Positions 17,094 to 23,985 of a DNA stretch of 23,985 bases are shown piece after piece. The position numbers and the translations under genes were made by a program. A model generated the notes under the pieces. It worked only from the letters and a program-made list of their open reading frames with translations. It had not been told where the DNA came from and did no database searches. The stretch spans positions 12,844 through 36,828 of the forward strand of contig MNCI01018107.1 in NCBI GenBank assembly GCA_015680685.1, in the 5' to 3' direction. Each line of letters starts with the position of its first letter. Position 1 is the first letter of the stretch. The stretch comes from Gnetum montanum. Lineage: Eukaryota > Streptophyta > Gnetopsida > Gnetales > Gnetaceae.

Positions 17094-19870
17094 TCACACC
17101 ATTCCTAGAGGTGGAGGCTCCTATGGTGCTATTAAAGGCCTAGGCTATCATGTTGCTACTGTTGAAAATCAAAATGCATCTAGAAGTGCCTTCATCTTTT
17201 CTCCTTTGCCTCATGGATCATGAATAGTTTATGCTACTTCATCTAGATGTTCTAATGTTGGAATATCCCATGGGTACAATAGTGTAGGAAACATCTCCTT
17301 CATATTGACAAACTAGACTACAAATTGTTTATGTTCAATGTCGAATGTTTGGACAAGGTTTTCTAAATTCCATTACTCACTTATTCTCTTAGCTAGGTTC
17401 TTGGTAATAGATCATTGATTTGTAAATTTACTTCTAAAATCTTCAAGATCTACATTAGCCACTTCTAAATTATATTTAGTCTCTTTATGGATCTTGAACT
17501 CTATCTCATAGAGGAGGTAAGAGTTGGCCACCTACTGTTTTAGTTCTATTTGAGGCCTTCCTGCTATTAGCAATGCCAAGTTTACATATCAAATTTTGGC
17601 AAGATCCATGTATCAGTCATCTCCTCGATCTATAACTCATTTAGGTAGATCTTTACTTGGTTGTAATAGTTAAGTCCATCAAAGATGGACTACCACATAT
17701 CACCTCATTGTTGGAGTTACTAGAGGGCCTCATTCACCTTCATCTTAGCCAACTTGATTTTCTTTTTGTTGACTTCCTTAAGCATCTCAACTTGATCCCT
17801 ATAGTGATTTTTAACTCATTCATATTTTAGGGATTTATTCTTCTAGATGGCAACCTTAATTATAGTCTTTTAGCAAAAGACTCAAACCTCCTCAATTAAG
17901 AGATTCCTATTTTATGTAGCCAACCTCCTCAAGTCAAAGTTCACCTTGGCAAGACATATTCCTAATAGTGATGAATGTACTCCACCATTTGGTCTTTTTG
18001 CTACTCAGCATTCTATAGGTGATTATTATCATGGGTGAGCACCAAGTTTTCTTTACGAACTTGATGGAGGTCATGATCAGTAGCATTCATCATTGCTTCT
18101 AATAATTATGCATCAAAGAGAAACATGTTCTTAGCATTTTTAGCTTGTTAGTATTTCTTCTAAAGCTATTGGAAAGCTTCATCTCTAGTGAGTTCTAGCA
18201 TGATAATGATAGGAACATATAGACAAGCTCTAAGTTCTACAACCTCAATGACCAACCATGGATTGCTAATGGTGTCCTCCTTGAGCTACACATTTATGAC
18301 TGAGTAGTTGGTATGTCTTCTAGGAAATCAAAAATCTTTGGAATTGGTTATTCAACTCTTACCAATTATTCCAACACTTCCTTGTCTTAGGCATCACTTA
18401 TCCTTCTACTCCTTGGTCTTGCTAATTCTTGTATATCTTCCATGATAGCAATAGCAGGGACAAATGTAGTAGGAGAACTTAGAGCTTCTCCAACATGATC
18501 CATCACCATCTCTGTTATTATCTCTTGCCCTTATATTGCATAACTAGGACCATTGCTTCCTCACCCTCTTCTAGCATTACAAAGAAGGCTATTACATTCC
18601 AAGAAATTTTAAGGAATTCTTACCATAGTATGGACATAGTGACTTCTCTAGCACTAGAATTAGAGCAAATGGATGCCTAGTTTTTTTTTTTGTGACTAGA
18701 ATAATGAATTCATCTCACTGTCTAGCCAATTGATGATTCTTGTGACCCCATTTAGATGGCGCATGAATGGATAGTATATCAAAGATTCTGCACCATCTCT
18801 AGAGGCTTGCTATTATTACAACTATTGGCTTCTAAGTTTTCTTAAGTGCCATATAGCTTCCAACATTTCAAGTGTTATCTCTAATGTTGTAGGTGGTGGT
18901 CTCTCCTCCCCTTGAAGCTTGGAAGGAGCTTTATATTTCATCATTTACTACTAGGATGCAACAAGAGCTCTACAAATCACATCATTTGAGTAGCAGGCTA
19001 TCCCTTCCTTTTTATAGATTTTTCCAATGAGACATGGGAACAAGAGTGTTTTCCTACCCTTCTCATTCTCCTTGAAATGCATTTTGATTACAAGGAAGAT
19101 GAGTTGGGGCAAGTTAACTAGAAATTTTCCTCTTAGAGCTATACATGCCATGACAAAGGATATTGTGACCTTGTTTGGCCTTACTATTGGATTAAGGTGG
19201 TAGGTTGCAATCTTGAAGTATGCTTATTCTACCTTAGTGAGGACACCATACTCCTTACGATCCACTTCATAGCATTGTTGAACCCACTCCTAGCCTCTAG
19301 GTTTAATTGAGTAGATATTTCTACTAGCTTTACCCTAGTATTGGGTAATCTCAGCATCTCTGTAATTTCCTTATCTGAGTAGAAGTTGGTCATATCCTTG
19401 ATTTTAATAGTGGCTTCTTCTTCTAGATTGTTATAGAAGAGATGAGTTTCTTCCATGTTCAATTTTTCATTGTTGGAGAGAATAGGCCATAGTGGAGACC
19501 CTTGAAGTTGTCCTCTAATCTCTTCTAGTGGAAGCTCCAATAATGATCTAAAATTTAGCTCCTGAAAAATGAAGTTCTAGACTTCCTTGGTACTAACCTT
19601 CTCTAGGTAGGCTTCTATGACTATGACAACTAGACTAGATCATGGTCTTGGGACTTCATCCTACCTAGCTTGGCTTATTTTTGTTGTAGGAATCTGTTGG
19701 ATAGATTCCATCTCAAGCTTCTTGCATAGGAGCTCGGTAGCTTTAGTAGCCTTGACTACTTGCTCTTGGGATTGTTGTTATAGTTGTTGCTATTAGCCCC
19801 TTTTGCAATGTGATCACTTCTTCCAAAGTTATGATGGCCACCTTGGATATGATCCTCTCTTAGGTGTCAT
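17094..19870 (-). pseudogene. Decayed about 925-codon coiled-coil ORF, copy B
   Basis: This is a sibling of ORF A (1212-4065). It starts at the matching ATG 19868-19870 (MTPK) and ends near TGA 17094-17096. The best-kept part is the middle domain in two open segments. The first, 19229-19540, contains LPLEEIRGQLQGSPLWPIL and ATIKIKDMTNFYSDKEIT. The second, 18951-19151, contains LRGKFLVNLPQLIFLVIKMH and FPCLIGKIYKKEGIACYSND. The coiled coil runs from about 18300 to 17300 (for example YRDQVEMLKEVNKKKIKLAK), collinear with A with almost no indels. Many stops and some frameshifts are present. The C-terminus is Pro-rich. The FPCLIGKIYKKEGI stretch is the part most like plant 'putative transposon protein' domains, but this is a tentative family call. 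Gln codons in one copy often match stops in the other. Confidence 0.75.
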
Positions 19871-19949
19871 TTATGATGATAAATATAACCTAGAATTAGT
19901 TTCTTACCCATAATCTTAGTTTCCTTTGGATACCTTTCCTTTGTTCAAT

Positions 19950-21133
19950 CAATTTATGTTTATTGGTCAAACATTGTGATTTTACCATTAAGTTCCTATT
20001 TAGTGATCATAGAGATATACTATTATTTTATTTATGCTTTAATGAACTTTGATTGTTAATATTAACTCTTGTGATCATTAATTTAATATTATTTTAATAT
20101 CTTATCCATGGGGATTTAGAAAATTTTTATATGAAAACCTAATTTTTAATGCCTCCATGATGAAAAGCATAACTATAGTAGCTTGAGGATTAAAGAATGG
20201 GTGAAATCCATTAAATTGATAAGAATTTATGACTCTTAGAAAACTTTGAGCTCTAAAAAATGGTAAAAACTCCTCTTGTGTTTGTGAAAAATGGTGAAAA
20301 TTGAGCTAAGTATTACACATATTTATAGGATTTTTGTGTCATGTCAATGTGGATGTGTCGATGCAGCTATTTGTATTAATTTTTCACTTAAATATTTCAA
20401 GGGATTTTTGAACAAGTTTGAGATCAAAAAAATAGCCAAATGGAAACCAAGTAGCTATAAAATCATAACACCAACATAACTGAGGGTATGGTTTAAGAAA
20501 TTAAAGCAACTTAAGTATGTGAGATGAGTTATTAGAGGATGTTTTTTATGTCAAAGTCGAGAAAAAACTCAATGTTACAAACTATTGAGATGATTGAGAT
20601 TACCATGGGACCTATTGTTAGGGAATTGAACTAAAAGTAAAACAAAAGCTATGCAAGTGGGTCCTTTCCATAGAAGACTTATTCCTAATATGCCCTTACA
20701 TAATCTCATCACAAGGAGTCTATAGGTACCTAGGATGATGAATGATTATTTTAAGTTAAACTCTATATCCATGTTAGGGAATATCTTAGGATTATATAAA
20801 CTATTAGCCAAAACTATTAATTTACCATGCATGAGACAATGAGGTGAGAGAAATTGGAGTGAGTGGATGATAAACAGAGAACGGTAGATGAATAATTAGC
20901 AACATGGTCACATGATATCCTTAGTGGAATTTATGATCAAGATGACTAAAGACTAGTCCATTTCAATTTTAGATCAAGTCCATTACAATTACAATGATCT
21001 CACATTAATGTATCAGTTTTCTTCCACAATCAAGTGCCTATGAAAGCCAAAAGGAACAACCACTACTCTAAGAAAAAGAGAAAAAGAAAGAAGAAAGTAA
21101 GTAGGACCTTAGTTAGAGGGGTGCCTTCAGGCA
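19950..21133 (-). mobile_element. LTR-like block upstream of ORF B
   Basis: This is homologous to 4150-5331. It shares AAACTCCTCTTGTGTTTGTG near 20268 (A: AAACTCCTTTGGTGTTTCTG), AAGTGGGTCCTTTCCATAG near 20657, and the end block TAGGACCTTAGTTAGAGGGG near 21103. Similarity stops at about 21133, where the minus strand begins TGCCTGAAGG. The TATA box lies at 20321-20327, giving a U3 of about 810 bp. The U5 end is not defined. The right edge directly abuts element D. Confidence 0.55.
20321..20327 (-). promoter_or_regulatory. TATA box of the B LTR-like block
   Basis: The minus strand reads CCTATAAATATGTG. It sits at the same relative place as the weaker site at 4491-4500 in copy A. Diverged CATGTCAATG/GTCGATGC motifs lie just upstream on the minus strand (20340-20365). 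Confidence 0.5.
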
Positions 21134-21260
21134 TGGGTGAAACACTACTAAATTTTTCCTAACACTTTGAGCAAGAACGACTCACACTTGAGCTTTCGGT
21201 GGCAAAATTTGGGAGAACACACACTAGCTTGTCCTGGGAACTAGTTTGCAATTCTTATTG

Positions 21261-21714
21261 GTCACGCTGTAGTCATGTTGGGGTTACGCTGGCAGCGTGA
21301 GTACAACGTGACTAACATTCACAGCCCCAAGACTGAGTCAAAATGATCTAGTTTTCAAAGTGCAAGTCATCATCAAGACTCATTTTTGACAACTTCAGAC
21401 TTCAGCCTCCAAAATTTTGAGGAAATTGCAAGTTTTTGCAGGTCACGCTGCAGGTCATGCTGTGGTTATGCTTTAGTGTGAGCTGCCATAAACGGCTCAA
21501 AACAAGGCACTTTCAGGCTCAATGTTTCAATCACAGTTAGGCAATCCTTGCACTCCAAGAATCAGGCTTCAAAATTCAAAATTTGGTGAAAATTTCATCA
21601 CTCTAGTTCACTCATGCTGAGGTCATGCTGAAGTCACGTTGGCAGCATTAGTATAGTGTGAGTGTAGCGTGTGCATGTTGAAGTCATGCTAGGACAAGAT
21701 CAACTCACGCTAGA
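21261..21714 (+). repeat. Degenerate TCACGCTG motif array in U3 of element D
   Basis: Motifs of the form (G/C)TCA(C/T)GCTG occur in three clusters. Near 21262-21310, one forms an inverted pair ACGCTGGCAGCGT. The other two clusters are near 21441-21490 and 21610-21714. Intervening variants are CATGTTG, CACGTTG, GTGTGAG and GCGTGTG. The CpG forms are often replaced by TG or CA, as expected after methyl-cytosine decay. Confidence 0.7.
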
Positions 21715-22085
21715 AGTCCCAATGAGGTAGGGACACCTCAAATATCCACGGAACTACTCAAATAGACACCCGACAGCAATCAAGTGAGAGATCCAGAAGC
21801 TTCAAACAAACTAGTAAATTATCATTTCATTGCAAATGTTCATCATTCATGAGCTTGTCAAGCTCTTACACTCCAAATTGTATGTTCTTTCATGAGCGTA
21901 AGCTAGGTTGAGTGAGTTGTCAAAAGTTGTAAGATACAATGCACCTGGTCAAAAACGTAGCTTGCCCACACATGTCCAACTCGTATACAGCTGTCCATCA
22001 GACACATGTCGCTTGATCCACTTTCCTCTCATCTCCCAACCATTGATTCTATTCTTGAATTTCGCACCTGAGCTCGGTCCAGTCC

Positions 22086-22093
22086 TATAAATA
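22086..22093 (+). promoter_or_regulatory. TATA box of the D LTR
   Basis: TATAAATA on the plus strand, downstream of the motif clusters and upstream of the R/U5 region. It has a consensus sequence and is in the expected place for a plant LTR promoter. Confidence 0.6.
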
Positions 22094-22648
22094 TCTTGTC
22101 AATTCACATAAATAGGGTTTGCAATTTTGAAGGTTGACGACTTAGGAAACTTAAGACTAGCAATCCTTGGGCGCTCGGTACACTTGACTCCTAGCATCCA
22201 AGCACTTCTGAAACACCTCACATCACATCACCCTAGGGCTTAGCACTTGACCTGTCATCCACATGTGCAGCTACGCTTTGACCGGTGCACACCTTTTCTA
22301 AGAAAATACAATACAATACATTTCTCCAGCCATTATTTTGTTTACTCTATTTTACATTCAGTTTACATTTTTTTTTGCAATATTATTCTACATACGTTTC
22401 TGTTTACATTTCATGTGCATTGTTTACATTTTAAAACATCAGTTACAATAACCCCAGCTCAAGCCATAGTTTACGCTTGGGGAAGTCCTTGGTTGATTTG
22501 CATGCAAACCATCCAAGGCACTCTGCCTTCCTTCCCTTTTCCAGCTTGCCCTCAAGTGAAAGTAGGGTCAGCTGTGTCTGCCTGACGATCTTTTGGTGTT
22601 TTTTTTCCCTTCCAGCCTTACACCAAAAATTTAGGTTAGTATAGTACA

Positions 22649-22668
22649 TTGGCACTAGAAGGAGGGCC
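22649..22668 (+). other. Candidate primer-binding region of element D
   Basis: TTGGCACTAGAAGGAGGGCC directly follows a CA dinucleotide that could end the LTR. I cannot match it to a particular tRNA from memory, so this is positional evidence only. Confidence 0.3.
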
Positions 22669-22794
22669 TGATTTGTTGTCTGTCAAAACATTGACCACAT
22701 TATCTGTCTAAATGCTACAAAAACTAAGTGCTGATTAAAGCCCAATGTCTAGTGTCTAGCCAAATTGAGTTACCTGTCCTCTCTGCTTTGAATA

Positions 22795-23015
22795 CCTCAC
22801 GCAGTCAGCTCATGCTGTTTGTCAGCTCACATTGTTACCTCACGCAGTCTGTTGGTCATGCTGCAGTTGACTCACACTGCAACTTCTATTTGGTCATGCT
22901 ATCATCAGTCATGTTGCTACAGTTACTCACGTTGCAATTTTCATGTTGTCTATACGCTGTGCTATAGTTGGTCACGCTGTAGTTGCTCATGTGGCAGTTT
23001 CTCACATTCAACTCG
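22795..23015 (+). repeat. TCACGCTG/CAGCTCATG motif array in the D leader
   Basis: This is a dense run of CTCACGCAG, CTCATGCTG, GTCATGCTG, CTCACACTG, CTCACGTTG and GTCACGCTG at roughly 10-35 bp spacing, before the gag start. TTGGTCACGCTGTAGT here (about 22970) also occurs in U3 (about 21259), so the leader and U3 share the same motif family. The array does not look coding: its open frames lack protein features. Confidence 0.75.
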
Positions 23016-23041
23016 TCTAACCTAGTTTACTCACATTTATT

Positions 23042-23985
23042 ATGGAATCCTCATAAATTAACCTAGTAACATTGCCGATCTTTGACTTTGGGGATGAAAC
23101 CTCGAACCCTGTAACTGCTACTGAATCCATAACTATCATTGAACAGATAAATCCCCAATGCCCTACATGCTAGTCACTCAGGCTACACGGCAAGGACCCT
23201 ACCTATGCAAATCTTATGGCTGAACAGTCTAACTTCATTTGTGTTAATATCCAAGCCAACTTACCCATCGATCGTGTAGAAAAGGAAGCGAAGCGAGACT
23301 ATGAACTTATCCACAAAGGAGGTCGTGAATTCATCCCTTCAGCATATGACATAATCCTGCTCTCTAAACACCATCATAAACTCATATTCCAACTTCTTAT
23401 GGCAAGAAGTCAAGCCCTACATCTAACCCCAATAGAGCCTCCAGGTGGAGATGAGGAAGACGACTTTGCAGCCCAGTTCGAACATGGGGATTCATACCAT
23501 ACCGTCAATCCCCATGCCCATAAAAATCCATTATTTCAACCTTTCCAAGAAGAGACTATATTTCCACCACTAGCTTCTCTACAGGAAGTAGCTACTCCCA
23601 TTCCCATCTTCTCCAAGTTCAACGTTCAATCTAACACATCCACTTCCATCATGCCTTTGCAAATACAACTCCAACAAACTTCTCCCCAAACTAATGCAGG
23701 ATTGGCCTTTCGACCTCAAGTAATTGGGATGCCATCGGTTATACCAGCTTCCACATCCACCCATTACATACCTCAAGTGCAAATCCACCAAGAACCACTG
23801 ATCAGTTCACAACCTTTGACTGGGTAGTGGGTCCCACCAACTGTTCAGCAAAACCTATCTACTCATTATAGCATACCACACCCCATAGCCTTAGCCCCAA
23901 ATGTCATCCCATCACAACAAATGATAGTCCAACAATATCTCTTTCCACAAAAGATGCAACAATCAAATCATTATCAATCACCATC
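23042..23985 (+). pseudogene. Gag N-terminal region of element D (partial, broken)
   Basis: This probably encodes the start of a retroelement Gag. The in-frame region begins at ATG 23042 (MESS) and stays in one frame to the window end, more than 310 codons. It has three stops: TAA 23054-23056, TAG 23171-23173 and TAG 23825-23827. The longest open part starts at ATG 23216 (MAEQSNFICVNIQANLP), then EKEAKRDYELIHKGG and a helical QLLMARSQAL. An acidic patch (GGDEEDDF) and a long Pro/Gln/Ser-rich low-complexity tract follow. Past the last stop the sequence stays Pro/Gln-rich (PSQQMIVQQY), so the same ORF continues. No capsid domain is reached within the window. All three stops could arise by one C-to-T change from a Gln codon. 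Gag is inferred from position after the LTR and leader. Confidence 0.6.

Larger units (their letters stand above)
21134..22648 (+). mobile_element. 5' LTR of element D (putative), plus orientation
   Basis: The plus-strand block starts at TG (21134 or 21138) next to the end of the B repeat. It has a long U3 containing CACGCTG-type motifs, a TATA box at 22086-22093, and a T-rich U5 with repeated GTTTACATTT. It may end with ...TAGTACA at 22648. TTGGCACTAGAAGGAGGGCC follows and is a candidate primer-binding region. This end fits the general layout CA plus purine-rich primer site, but no second LTR is present in the window to prove it. The open frames inside it are short and overlapping, and are not genes. 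Confidence 0.5.

Noticed and set aside
22247-22585. 112-codon plus-strand frame in D U5
   Set aside because: It lies between the TATA box and the putative primer site, is driven by T-rich low-complexity sequence, and has no conserved motif.
1-23985. Host genes, tRNA or rRNA
   Set aside because: I looked for tRNA-like cloverleaf and rRNA-like stretches and for long frames with non-transposon features. None could be supported by eye. A tRNAscan or Infernal run would be decisive.

Overview
The window looks like intergenic DNA from a large, transposon-packed plant nuclear genome. It is AT-rich, carries almost nothing but layered and mutated LTR retrotransposons, and shows no intact host gene, tRNA or rRNA. 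A gymnosperm-type genome would fit, but that is an inference and not proven by the sequence. There is no intact protein-coding gene. Every coding stretch I can recognise is retroelement-derived and broken by stop codons or frameshifts.

Layout. 1-693: leader and LTR (minus) of a first element, E, with a TATA box and a dense array of the palindrome GCGATATC. 700-5340 (minus): copy A of a repeat unit made of a TATA-bearing LTR-like block (about 4150-5331), a long decayed coiled-coil ORF (4065 to 1212) and a conserved 3' flank. 5340-11135 (minus): decayed Ty3/gypsy gag-pol (called C) in the order gag, protease, RT, RNase H, integrase. 11045-12800: a segment bounded by matching direct and inverted repeats, carrying on the plus strand a one-frame decayed ORF of unknown function. 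12800-16150: AT-rich DNA with an acidic plus-strand ORF fragment and a run of unrelated local tandem duplications. 16440-21133 (minus): copy B, a diverged sibling of A. 21134-23985 (plus): LTR, leader and start of gag of another element, D, running off the window end.

How the parts relate. The A and B ORFs share start (MTPK), length (about 930-950 codons), a central domain, coiled coil and C-terminus. They also share five stop codons at the same positions, which is the most interesting observation here. A and B lie on the same strand as C, with B's ORF upstream of C's gag and A's LTR-like block just downstream of C's integrase. One reading is an Ogre/Tat-like giant element (LTR, extra ORF, gag-pol, LTR) followed by a second LTR and ORF. 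Alternatives are that A is an Athila-style extra ORF downstream of pol, or that A and B are compact non-autonomous elements. Four putative retroelement promoters in the window have different short palindromic motifs clustered beside the TATA box, and element D carries a related array in both its U3 and its untranslated leader.
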